From Pseudomonas putida (lineage in GTDB: Bacteria; Pseudomonadota; Gammaproteobacteria; Pseudomonadales; Pseudomonadaceae), in NCBI RefSeq assembly GCF_022627325.1, contig NZ_JAETZZ010000006.1:234774-298773 (forward strand): a DNA stretch of 64,000 nt, in the 5' to 3' direction. Below the pieces are notes generated by a model, which saw only the letters and a program-made list of their open reading frames with translations, had not been told where the DNA came from and did no database searches. The position numbers were made by a program, and so were the translations under genes. Below are positions 57,431 through 64,000 of this stretch, one piece after another. Numbering within the stretch: position 1 is the stretch's first letter; each line of letters starts with the position of its first letter.

Positions 57431-59419
57431 GTGCCAATCACCCTCCAGGCCCTGTTCGCACCCAGCAGCCTCGCCCTCAAATTCGCCATCAAAACCCTGC
57501 TTGGCGGCGGCCTTGCCCTGTGGCTGGCCATGCGCTGGGGGCTGGAGCAGCCTTCCTGGGCGCTGATGACCGCGTTCATCGTCGCTCAACCCCTGTCGGG
57601 CATGGTGGTACAGAAGGGCCTTGCACGCTTGGCCGGGACATTGGTTGGCACCTTCATGTCGGTGCTGTTCATGGGGCTGTTCGCCCAGACGCCATGGCTT
57701 TTTCTCATTACGCTGGCGTTGTGGCTGGCCCTGTGTACCGCGGCCTCGACCCAACTGCGCAGCGCCTGGGCGTATGCCTTCGTACTGGCCGGCTACACCG
57801 CAGCGATCATCGCCTTGCCCGCGATCGACAAGCCGCTGCAAGTGTTCGATCAGGCGGTAGCGCGTTGTACCGAGATTTGCCTGGGAATCTTCTGCGCAAC
57901 GGCCACCAGCGCCTTGCTCTGGCCGATGCGGGTGGAGCAGCAGCTTGCCGGGCAGGCGCGCCAGGCCTGGCACAGCGGGTTCCAGGCCGCCAGCGCCATG
58001 CTTGGCGGTGAAGACCAGGCGCGCGAAGGCCTGCTGGAGATCCTCGGGCGCCTCGTTGCCATCGATACCCAGCGCGAACATGCCTGGTTCGAGGGCCCGC
58101 GCGGGCGCCAGCGGGCGAGAGCCATTCGTGGCCTGAGCCAGAAACTGATGGTACTGCTGCGGATTTCACGTTCGGTGCGTCGCCAGTGGCAGCAGCTGGA
58201 TGAACAGCAAGCCCTGCGTCTTGGCCCGTGGCTGGACGAGGTGCGCGCCCTGCTGGTCAAGCCCGATCAGCCGAGCCTGTTGTTGTTGCGTCAGCGCATC
58301 TGGGACGCCGCGCATGATGAGCAGATCAGCTCTGCCGAGCATTTTTGCCTGGCCCGCATGACCCTGCTACTGGACTACGCCATGGCTGCCTCACAGGCAC
58401 TCGAGGATGTCGAAGCGGGCAGGGCGCCGAAGGATGTGGCGCAGGGGCTGGCCGCCCACCGCGACTGGTCGCTGGCGTTGCTGTTCGGTTCCCGCAGTGC
58501 GCTGGCATTTTTGGTGATGAGTGGTTTCTGGCTCGCCACTGCCTGGCCTTCCGCGCCCGGTGGCCTGGTGCTGACGTGTGTGGTCTGCAGCCTGTTCGCC
58601 AGCCGTGAAAATGGTGCGCAGATCGGCCTCAGCTTCTTGCGGGGCATCCTGCTGGCGATCCCGACGGCATTGTTGGTGGGGCAGATCATCTTGCCGCAAT
58701 GGAGCAGTTTCGCCCTGCTGTGCCTGGGCATGGGCGTGCCTCTGTTCTTTGGTGCTCTGGGTATGGCTCACCCGCGCACCGGCGCCACGGCGACTTCTTA
58801 TTGCTTGCACTTCATCGTATTGGTGTCGCCGCTCAATGCCATGCAGTTCGGTGTGGCGACCATGCTCAACAGTGCCCTGGCCATGCTGGTGGGCGTAGGT
58901 GCGGCGGTCATGGCGTTTCGCCTGCTGGTGTTCCGTCACCCGGCCTGGCTTGGGCGGCGTCTGCGCGCGTCGACCCAAAGCGACCTGGTGCGCCTGACCC
59001 GGCGTGACCTGCGCGGTGCCGACAGCTGGTTTGGCGGGCGCATGGCCGACCGCCTGATGCAATTGGCCCGGCACGCCGGCGAGCTGCAAGAAGCCGACCG
59101 CAAGCGTTGGGACGATGGCCTGCATGGTCTGGACATCGGCGACGAACTGGTGCACTTGCGCATGTGCCTGGCGGTCGCCCAGGCGCCGCTTGGGGATGCC
59201 GAACGGGAATATCTGCAGCAACTGGAAACAGTCTTGGCCAGTGGTCCGGCGGCCGGCCGAGGGCAGTGGCTGGATGCCGCCAGCGAGCGATTCATCGCGG
59301 CGCTACGACGCTTGCCGGCGAGTGACCCGTTACGCCTGGCCGAAGGGGCAGTGTTGCAGTTGCAGAAAAGCTGGGGCAAATGGTGCCGCTGGCAGGAGGA
59401 AGCCCATGGGGTTGCGTGA
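57431..59419 (+). CDS. FUSC/AaeB-family efflux transporter
   Basis: A 662-residue inner-membrane protein with two blocks of about five to six helices (about 12-170 and 360-500) separated and followed by cytoplasmic domains, as in AaeB (p-hydroxybenzoate efflux). The start is uncertain: the GTG at 57431 has AAGG eight bases upstream and gives the family-like VPITLQALFAPSSLALKF; a TTG at 57389 is also open. The next gene overlaps its end by 14 bases. Confidence 0.88.
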   Translation: MPITLQALFAPSSLALKFAIKTLLGGGLALWLAMRWGLEQPSWALMTAFIVAQPLSGMVVQKGLARLAGTLVGTFMSVLFMGLFAQTPWLFLITLALWLALCTAASTQLRSAWAYAFVLAGYTAAIIALPAIDKPLQVFDQAVARCTEICLGIFCATATSALLWPMRVEQQLAGQARQAWHSGFQAASAMLGGEDQAREGLLEILGRLVAIDTQREHAWFEGPRGRQRARAIRGLSQKLMVLLRISRSVRRQWQQLDEQQALRLGPWLDEVRALLVKPDQPSLLLLRQRIWDAAHDEQISSAEHFCLARMTLLLDYAMAASQALEDVEAGRAPKDVAQGLAAHRDWSLALLFGSRSALAFLVMSGFWLATAWPSAPGGLVLTCVVCSLFASRENGAQIGLSFLRGILLAIPTALLVGQIILPQWSSFALLCLGMGVPLFFGALGMAHPRTGATATSYCLHFIVLVSPLNAMQFGVATMLNSALAMLVGVGAAVMAFRLLVFRHPAWLGRRLRASTQSDLVRLTRRDLRGADSWFGGRMADRLMQLARHAGELQEADRKRWDDGLHGLDIGDELVHLRMCLAVAQAPLGDAEREYLQQLETVLASGPAAGRGQWLDAASERFIAALRRLPASDPLRLAEGAVLQLQKSWGKWCRWQEEAHGVA

Positions 59420-59612
59420 GTGGGCATTGGGCGGCGTGCTGCTCAGCCCTTTTCTGATCTACGTGCTGATGGCGCTGGTGCTTACCGGGTTGTTGCGCTT
59501 TGTCGTGCAAGCCACGCCATTGGCGCGTTGGATCTGGCATGAAGCGCTGTTCGACGCTGCGTTGTTCGTTTGCGTGCTCTATCTGGTAGTCCGCCTGCTG
59601 GGGCCTTTGTAA
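59406..59612 (+). CDS. DUF1656 (AaeX-like) small membrane protein
   Basis: A 68-residue protein with two helices and REWALGGVLLSPFLIYV at the start, matching DUF1656. This family lies between AaeA- and AaeB-like genes in efflux operons. GGAGGA precedes the ATG within the FUSC gene, and the two genes overlap by 14 bases, so translation is coupled. Confidence 0.9.
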   Translation: MGLREWALGGVLLSPFLIYVLMALVLTGLLRFVVQATPLARWIWHEALFDAALFVCVLYLVVRLLGPL

Positions 59613-59623
59613 GGAGTGATTCG

Positions 59624-60490
59624 ATGCGTGCTGTCGTCCGTATCCTGGTGACCCTCTGTGTGGTCGCCATTGCCGTTCTGGCCGGCTATAAACTCTGGCA
59701 GTACTACATGCTCACCCCATGGACACGTGATGCACGGGTGCGGGCCGACGTGGTGGTCATCGCACCCGATGTGTCCGGCTGGGTGCGTGAACTCAAGGTG
59801 CAGGACAACCAGCGGGTCAAGGCTGGCGAGCTGTTGATGAGCATAGACCGTGAGCGCTTCCAGGCCGCGTTCGACCAGGCCAGCGCCGTGGCCGAGACAC
59901 GCACCCAGCAGTTGCATCTGCGTGAGCGCGAAGCAGCACGGCGCACGGCACTGGGGCCCGGGGCGATCAGTGCCGAGCTGCGCGAAAACGCGCAAATCAA
60001 TGCCGCCATTGCCCGCGGTGAGTTGCATGAGGCGCAAGCTCAGTTACAGGTGGCGAAAATCAACCTTGCCCGCAGCGAAGTGCGAGCACCGCGCAGTGGG
60101 CACATCACCAACTTGCGCCTGGCTCAGGGCAACTATGTAAATGCCGGCCAGTCGGTAATGGCCCTGGTGGATGACTCGACCTTTTATATCCAGGCGTATT
60201 TCGAGGAAACCAAATTGCCGCGCATCCGTGTGGGCGATTCGGTGAAGGTCTGGCTGATGGGGGCAGGAGAAGCCATGCAGGGGCATGTGGAAAGCATCAG
60301 CCGGGGTATCACCGACAAGAACAGCAACCCTGACAGCCAGTTGTTGCCAGAGGTTGAGCCAACCTTCAACTGGGTAAGGCTGGCCCAGCGAATACCGGTG
60401 CGCATCCGGCTCGACGACATTCCCGAAGGCATGAACCTCAGCGCGGGGATGACGGCCAGTGTGCAGGTGCACGAGGATGCGCCTGAGTGA
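59624..60490 (+). CDS. HlyD-family membrane fusion protein (AaeA-like)
   Basis: A 288-residue periplasmic adaptor anchored by one N-terminal helix (about 3-25). It has a lipoyl-like domain (VSGWVRELKVQDNQRVKAGE), a short coiled-coil hairpin and barrel domains (APRSGHITNLRLAQGNYV). With the FUSC and DUF1656 genes it forms a tripartite-type aromatic acid efflux system that would need an outer-membrane channel from elsewhere. AAGGAG is seven bases upstream. Confidence 0.93.
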   Translation: MRAVVRILVTLCVVAIAVLAGYKLWQYYMLTPWTRDARVRADVVVIAPDVSGWVRELKVQDNQRVKAGELLMSIDRERFQAAFDQASAVAETRTQQLHLREREAARRTALGPGAISAELRENAQINAAIARGELHEAQAQLQVAKINLARSEVRAPRSGHITNLRLAQGNYVNAGQSVMALVDDSTFYIQAYFEETKLPRIRVGDSVKVWLMGAGEAMQGHVESISRGITDKNSNPDSQLLPEVEPTFNWVRLAQRIPVRIRLDDIPEGMNLSAGMTASVQVHEDAPE

Positions 60491-60504
60491 TCCTCGGCGA
60501 TGCG

Positions 60505-61722
60505 TTACAGGCTGGCCGCCGACGGCCCCGGCATCTGCCTCGGTGCAGTGGCCGGCAAGTGAAAGCTGAACAGCGTGCCGGTTTGCTCATCTGAGATAAC
60601 CTGCATGCGTCCACCATGGGCCAGGGCTATCTGGTTGGCTATATAAAGGCCAAGCCCAAGCCCCTGTTTTGGCCCCGCAGACAGCGGCCTGGTAAAGGGC
60701 TTGAACAGTTGGTCCAGGGTTTGTGAGGCGATGGGGTGCCCATTGTTGTGCACGCTAAGCGCGAACTCCCCGTCGGCGATCGCCGCCCTGACCGTCACCG
60801 GCCCGTCAGGCGCACCATGGATCAGCGCGTTGGCGATAAGGTTGGAGAGCAGCTGGGCCACCCGTTCGCGATCACAGTACAGGCCGCCGATATCTCCGAT
60901 CTGAAGCACGATCTGCCGCTGTGGGTGGATGTGCTGCAGTTCTGCAGCGACATGCATGAGGCCTTCGGCAAGGTCCGGGCAGGGCTCGAGGTTCAATGGG
61001 ATGCCGCTGCCAAGCCGGCCTCGGGCAAAATCCAGCACGTCGCGTACCAGCTGTGCGGCGCGCTGCCCGCACGTGTGGATGTGGCGGGCGATCCCACGGT
61101 GCTTGTCTTCATCCAGGCGCTGAATCAACAGTTCGGCGCCTGCGGTGATGGCGAACAGAGGATTGCGCAGGTCGTGGCCGAGCACTGCGATGAACTGTTC
61201 GCGCACTTCGGCCATCGCCCGTTCCTCACGCAGGGCGCGCTCGGTGTGCTGGACGCTCTCTTCATTCTCGATCTGGATGGCGAGCAGGCGGGCGAACGAC
61301 TCCATCATGGGCTGGATGGCCTGGCCTTTTAGCGAGGCCGGATTCGGGTCCAGGGCGCAGATGGTGCCGAAGAAGTTGCCATCTGTACGGAACACCGGTA
61401 CGGATATGTAGCTTTCGAAGCGATAGAGCTGCGGCGTATGGTGGTGGCAGTAGCGCTCATCTTCGCTGGCTTTATCGATCACGATGGTCTGGTGAGAGCT
61501 GCGAATTTCGTGGCACAGCGTGGTTGCCAATTCGAGCTCGCCGCCCACCTCGAGGCCAAAGCCCAGATTGTCGAGTACGGCGCAGGCGGTCCAGTTGCTT
61601 TCGGTAACCCGTGCCACGGCGGCGAAACGCATGCCGGTGGATTCGCAGATGACCTGAAGGATGGCGGGCACGGCGCTGATGCGGCCGATGGTGGCGATAT
61701 CGGCGCTGATGGCGTTGGTCAT
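60505..61722 (-). CDS. GAF-domain sensor histidine kinase
   Basis: A 405-residue soluble histidine kinase without membrane helices. The GAF domain (about 20-155) includes SYISVPVFRTDGNFFGTICALD. The H-box is VLGHDLRNPLF with H183, the N-box is SNLIANALIHGAP, and the G-box is GLGLGLYIANQIA. No response regulator is adjacent. The ATG at 61722 has GGGA six bases upstream. Convergent with the efflux operon. It resembles phytochrome-like GAF kinases, but no bilin-binding cysteine was identified. Confidence 0.9.
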   Translation of the reverse strand: MTNAISADIATIGRISAVPAILQVICESTGMRFAAVARVTESNWTACAVLDNLGFGLEVGGELELATTLCHEIRSSHQTIVIDKASEDERYCHHHTPQLYRFESYISVPVFRTDGNFFGTICALDPNPASLKGQAIQPMMESFARLLAIQIENEESVQHTERALREERAMAEVREQFIAVLGHDLRNPLFAITAGAELLIQRLDEDKHRGIARHIHTCGQRAAQLVRDVLDFARGRLGSGIPLNLEPCPDLAEGLMHVAAELQHIHPQRQIVLQIGDIGGLYCDRERVAQLLSNLIANALIHGAPDGPVTVRAAIADGEFALSVHNNGHPIASQTLDQLFKPFTRPLSAGPKQGLGLGLYIANQIALAHGGRMQVISDEQTGTLFSFHLPATAPRQMPGPSAASL

Positions 61723-61907
61723 GAACGGTCCCAAAATTGGCGACGGAATAGATTAGCCCATCAGTCTAGCGGGGCGGTTGGGCCAATGGCGAAAAACCTT
61801 GGCGAAACGGCCGGCGATTGAGCTAGGCTGGCCTTGCGCGTCGCCCACCAGAGGCGACCGTTGCCCGCCTGGCGTGCGTCACTTCCGGTTATTTGCGAGG
61901 TTTCGAC

Positions 61908-62231
61908 ATGGCCATCACATCCCAGGACATCTGCAGTGCGGCCGACCAGCTCAAGGGCTTCGTCGGCTTTCATGGCAAACGCGGCGTCCATATCGTACGG
62001 TTCAGCGAAGACGCGTTCGGTATGGACGTGGCAGACGAGAGCATCATCCCGTGCAGCGAGTTCGTCTGGCGGCCAGCGCAGGGCGCGCACATGGCGCTGT
62101 GCCGCCAGCGCCTGTCGCTGCTGCTGGAGCAGCATGTGGACGATCGGCTGAACATTGCCGAACCGCTGCGCCAGTACCTGCGGCGCACGGACCTGCCGGA
62201 AATTCTGGCGCAGCGCTCCTTGCGCTGCTGA
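61908..62231 (+). CDS. Orphan hypothetical protein
   Basis: A 107-residue soluble protein I do not recognise: GFVGFHGKRGVHIVRFSEDAFG, then DESIIPCSEFVW and a helical C terminus (QRLSLLLEQHVDDRLNIAEPL). GAGG is seven bases before the ATG. Its stop lies about 15 bp from the end of the diguanylate-cyclase remnant on the other strand. Function unknown. Confidence 0.6.
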   Translation: MAITSQDICSAADQLKGFVGFHGKRGVHIVRFSEDAFGMDVADESIIPCSEFVWRPAQGAHMALCRQRLSLLLEQHVDDRLNIAEPLRQYLRRTDLPEILAQRSLRC

Positions 62232-62245
62232 CAGTGCCGCGGCGC

Positions 62246-62444
62246 TCTTTATGCTCGTGAAACGGTCGATATCGATCAGGGCAATCGCTGGTGGCATTTG
62301 CAGGTTCTGGCAAGCCTGGACGCGAAGCTGGAGCCAATGCTTCCAGGCACAGTGATCCAGCAGCCCGGTCAGACTAGCAATCCGGCTCAGGTCCCGAAGG
62401 CGGCGCTTGTGTCCGGCAAGCTTGATCGCCAGGCGGTAGCGCAC
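62246..62444 (-). pseudogene. Remnant of a GGDEF diguanylate cyclase gene
   Basis: On the minus strand, RDLSRIASLTGLLDHCAWKH followed by ALIDIDRFTSIK is the N-terminal part of a GGDEF domain: the DSLTGLLNR and LDIDHFKxIN blocks are recognisable. The frame has a TAG just before its first codon at 62444. After DRFTSIK the similarity stops, so the GGDEF signature and everything after it are missing. It is a decayed or truncated copy with no plausible start, abutting the orphan gene at 61908-62231. Confidence 0.75.
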
Positions 62445-62490
62445 CTAGCCCGGACCAGTGGATAGAGTGTCAGCCTTGGCAGGTTGAGGT

Positions 62491-62524
62491 GGCCCCTGGT
62501 TAGCTGCGTGTTTTGCCAGGGGCC
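62491..62524. repeat. Inverted repeat GGCCCCTGG...CCAGGGGCC
   Basis: A perfect 9-bp inverted repeat (62491-62499 and 62516-62524) with a 16-base loop, about 70 bp past the transporter stop. No T run follows on either strand. The rest of 62445-62593 shows no gene. Confidence 0.55.
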
Positions 62525-62593
62525 TGGCCGCCTAGGATTCCCAGGTTGAACTGCGTTGGCGAGCCCGAACCGGCAGCGACTGCACGCTTCGGA

Positions 62594-63490
62594 TCATTGC
62601 TTGTCGTCCTGCTTGCCGAACGAAGACCTTTTTTCATCCTTTAATAGCTGCGAAGGTGGCTTGCCGCTGTCGCTTCGCACCTGGGCGTGGCTGATCAGGG
62701 CAAAAATGAAGCTGCCGCCAATGATATTCCCGGCCAGGGTCGGCAAGGCAAACTCCAGCCAGAAGCTGCGCCAGCTTTCGTCTCCCGCCCAGACCAGATA
62801 GGACACCTCGACCGAACCTACGACGATGTGAGTGAAGTCGCCCAGTGCCATCAGGTAGGTGATCATCAGGATGATCCAGATCTTGGCGTTCTCCATGGAT
62901 GGGATCATCCACACCATGGTCGCTATCATCCAGCCCGATATGATGCCCTTGGCGAACATCTGGCTGATATCGTTCTCCATCACCTTGCGGCCGATTTCAA
63001 GGAAGGCGACATCCGTCTTGCTGTCGAAAATGGGCAGCTCGAGGATGACCCAGGCAACCAGCAAGGTGCCTGCCAGGTTTCCTACCAGTACTACGCCCCA
63101 TAGGCGCAACAGGCGCCCGAGGTTGGCGAAGGTTGGTGTCGTCATCACCGGCAGGACCGCTGTGAGGGTGTTTTCCGTAAACAGTTGTTGACGCGCCAGG
63201 ATCACCGCAAGAAAGCCCGCGCTGTAGCCGATGCTGGCGATGACGTGCGCACTCTCGCCTTCGGGCAGGCGGGCGTAAAAAAGCCCCATGGCCATGAATG
63301 AAAGCCCCATGGTCAGGCCAGCTGCCAAGGCCGACCACCACAGCGCCGCCAGGGTCCGCTCCAGTTCCTGGTCGCCCTGGTAGCGAATGATTTCGTGCAG
63401 AACCGCCGCCCTCGGGGGTTGGTTATGGCTGACTTCCTTCTCTTCATCAGCCGACAGGCCAGGGGTCTTCTCGCTCTGCGCATCGCTCAT
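62594..63490 (-). CDS. Formate/nitrite transporter family protein (YfdC-like)
   Basis: A 298-residue membrane protein of the FNT family with six helices and hydrophilic N- and C-terminal tails. Conserved patches are SALAAGLTMGLSFMAMG, LFTENTLTAVLPV, WGVVLVGNLAGTLLV and GNIIGGSFIFAL. FNT channels carry small monovalent anions; the YfdC branch has no firm substrate. The ATG at 63490 has GGAGGG seven bases upstream. Confidence 0.9.
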   Translation of the reverse strand: MSDAQSEKTPGLSADEEKEVSHNQPPRAAVLHEIIRYQGDQELERTLAALWWSALAAGLTMGLSFMAMGLFYARLPEGESAHVIASIGYSAGFLAVILARQQLFTENTLTAVLPVMTTPTFANLGRLLRLWGVVLVGNLAGTLLVAWVILELPIFDSKTDVAFLEIGRKVMENDISQMFAKGIISGWMIATMVWMIPSMENAKIWIILMITYLMALGDFTHIVVGSVEVSYLVWAGDESWRSFWLEFALPTLAGNIIGGSFIFALISHAQVRSDSGKPPSQLLKDEKRSSFGKQDDKQ

Positions 63491-63592
63491 GCCATTGCCC
63501 TCCACGGAGTGTTTATCTACAGAGCGATGGTTCATGCATTTAGTTGCCCAGCGGCTGCAAAATGCGAGGCGAAGTTTTTTTAGATCAAGGTG

Positions 63593-63620
63593 TTGACTCA
63601 AATTTCAAACCGCGTATTAT
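63593..63620 (+). promoter_or_regulatory. rrn promoter P1
   Basis: TTGACT (63593-63598), 16-base spacer, TATTAT (63615-63620), followed by TCGCCTCC. It lies 355 bp before the 16S start. Confidence 0.65.
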
Positions 63621-63721
63621 TCGCCTCCTCGCAGCGTTGAACGCGGTGAGGCAGGCGGTAAGTTGCTGAAGTTCAAGGCTTTTGAAGGAAAGTGGATTCA
63701 AAAAAACTTCAAAACAAACGC

Positions 63722-63749
63722 TTGACAGCAAATGAGGAAAGCGTAGAAT
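63722..63749 (+). promoter_or_regulatory. rrn promoter P2
   Basis: TTGACA (63722-63727), 16-base spacer, TAGAAT (63744-63749), then GCGCGCC, a GC-rich discriminator as expected for stringently controlled rRNA promoters. Confidence 0.8.
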
Positions 63750-63785
63750 GCGCGCCTCGGTTGAGACGAAACGCTCTTAACCAAA

Positions 63786-63797
63786 CGCTCTTTAACA
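63786..63797 (+). promoter_or_regulatory. boxA antitermination site
   Basis: CGCTCTTTAACA matches the boxA consensus TGCTCTTTAACA at 11 of 12 positions and lies in the rRNA leader, where NusB/NusE binding prevents early termination. Confidence 0.85.
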
Positions 63798-63947
63798 AAT
63801 TGAATCAAGCAATTCGTGTGGGTGCTTGTGAGTACGGACTGATAGTCAAAAAGATTATCAGCATCACAAGTGGCCATGCGAGAAATCACATAGTCATTTG
63901 AGATTGCTGAGCCAAGTTTAGGGTTTCTTAAAAACCCAAGCAGTATT

Positions 63948-64000
63948 GAACTGAAGAGTTTGATCATGGCTCAGATTGAACGCTGGCGGCAGGCCTAACA
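63948..64000 (+). rRNA. rrs: 16S ribosomal RNA, first 53 bases
   Basis: The window ends inside a 16S gene. GAACTGAAGAGTTTGATCAT is the Pseudomonas 5' end and contains the universal 27F site, followed by GGCTCAGATTGAACGCTGGC. The mature start is placed at 63948 by alignment to E. coli from memory, accurate to a base or two. Confidence 0.97.

Larger units (their letters stand above)
63491..63947 (+). other. rRNA operon promoter and leader region
   Basis: This 457-bp stretch without a protein gene separates the FNT gene from the 16S rRNA start. It holds two sigma-70-type promoters and boxA, listed separately. BoxC-like GTGTGGG lies at 63816-63822, and a near-copy of the boxA sequence (ACGCTCTTAACC) lies near 63771. 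Confidence 0.8.

Noticed and set aside
63698..63967. An 89-codon open frame on the minus strand across the rRNA leader
   Set aside because: It overlaps promoter P2, boxA and the 16S start, and has no homology.

Overview
The window is about 64 kb of a Pseudomonas chromosome, almost certainly of the P. putida group. This is inferred from gene content, gene order and high-GC coding; no database was searched. The order grxD-bfr-bfd-peroxiredoxin-rnt-pyrC-motY-argG and the order metG-rnf-nth match my memory of P. aeruginosa and P. putida. There is no prophage, insertion sequence, CRISPR array, tRNA gene or integrative element. This is a core chromosomal region, and the unusual signals are small: eroded genes, embedded genes, operators and repeats.

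Layout. 1-8.1 kb: the C-terminal part of a molybdopterin oxidoreductase, monothiol glutaredoxin, the iron-storage pair bfr/bfd with a Fur-like box, a 2-Cys peroxiredoxin, the rnt/pyrC operon, flagellar motY and argG. 8.2-18.3 kb: an orphan membrane protein, a NarL-type response regulator, nth, a reduced rnf-like cluster (A, D, G, E; no B or C), metG, the Fe-S carrier gene apbC/mrp, a cold-shock gene and dcd. 18.3-25.4 kb: the ligase-associated DNA damage response set (MBL exonuclease, ATP-dependent ligase, DEXH helicase, PdeM) on one strand, with an M14-type deacylase gene inside it. 25.5-43.4 kb: envelope and housekeeping genes: a penicillin-acylase-type lipoprotein, a four-gene operon with two SEC-C proteins, three OmpA-type lipoproteins, dinG, a GH50-like glycosidase, a family VIII esterase, pdxH, a glycine-zipper lipoprotein and a COG2509 flavoprotein.

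43.6-48.6 kb: a complete branched-chain amino-acid ABC transporter (braC-livH-livM-livG-livF). 48.9-57.3 kb: DUF2288, a beta-hydroxyacid dehydrogenase, an MHYT-GGDEF-EAL signalling protein, rapA, small hypothetical genes, and a 38-residue ccoM-like subunit behind two ANR-type boxes. 57.4-60.5 kb: an AaeB/AaeX/AaeA-like efflux operon. 60.5-63.5 kb: a GAF histidine kinase, an orphan gene abutting the remnant of a diguanylate cyclase, and a formate/nitrite transporter. 63.5-64 kb: promoters, leader and the first 53 bases of a 16S rRNA gene.

How the genes work together. Iron and redox handling (Grx4, Bfr, Bfd, Prx, ApbC) is grouped at the left. The ligase cluster is a self-contained DNA repair operon, supported elsewhere in the window by nth, dinG and rapA. 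Most of the rest supports the envelope or transport. The best leads are the cofactor-stripped rnf relic, the deacylase inside the repair operon, the unlinked ccoM with tandem ANR boxes, and the diguanylate-cyclase remnant.
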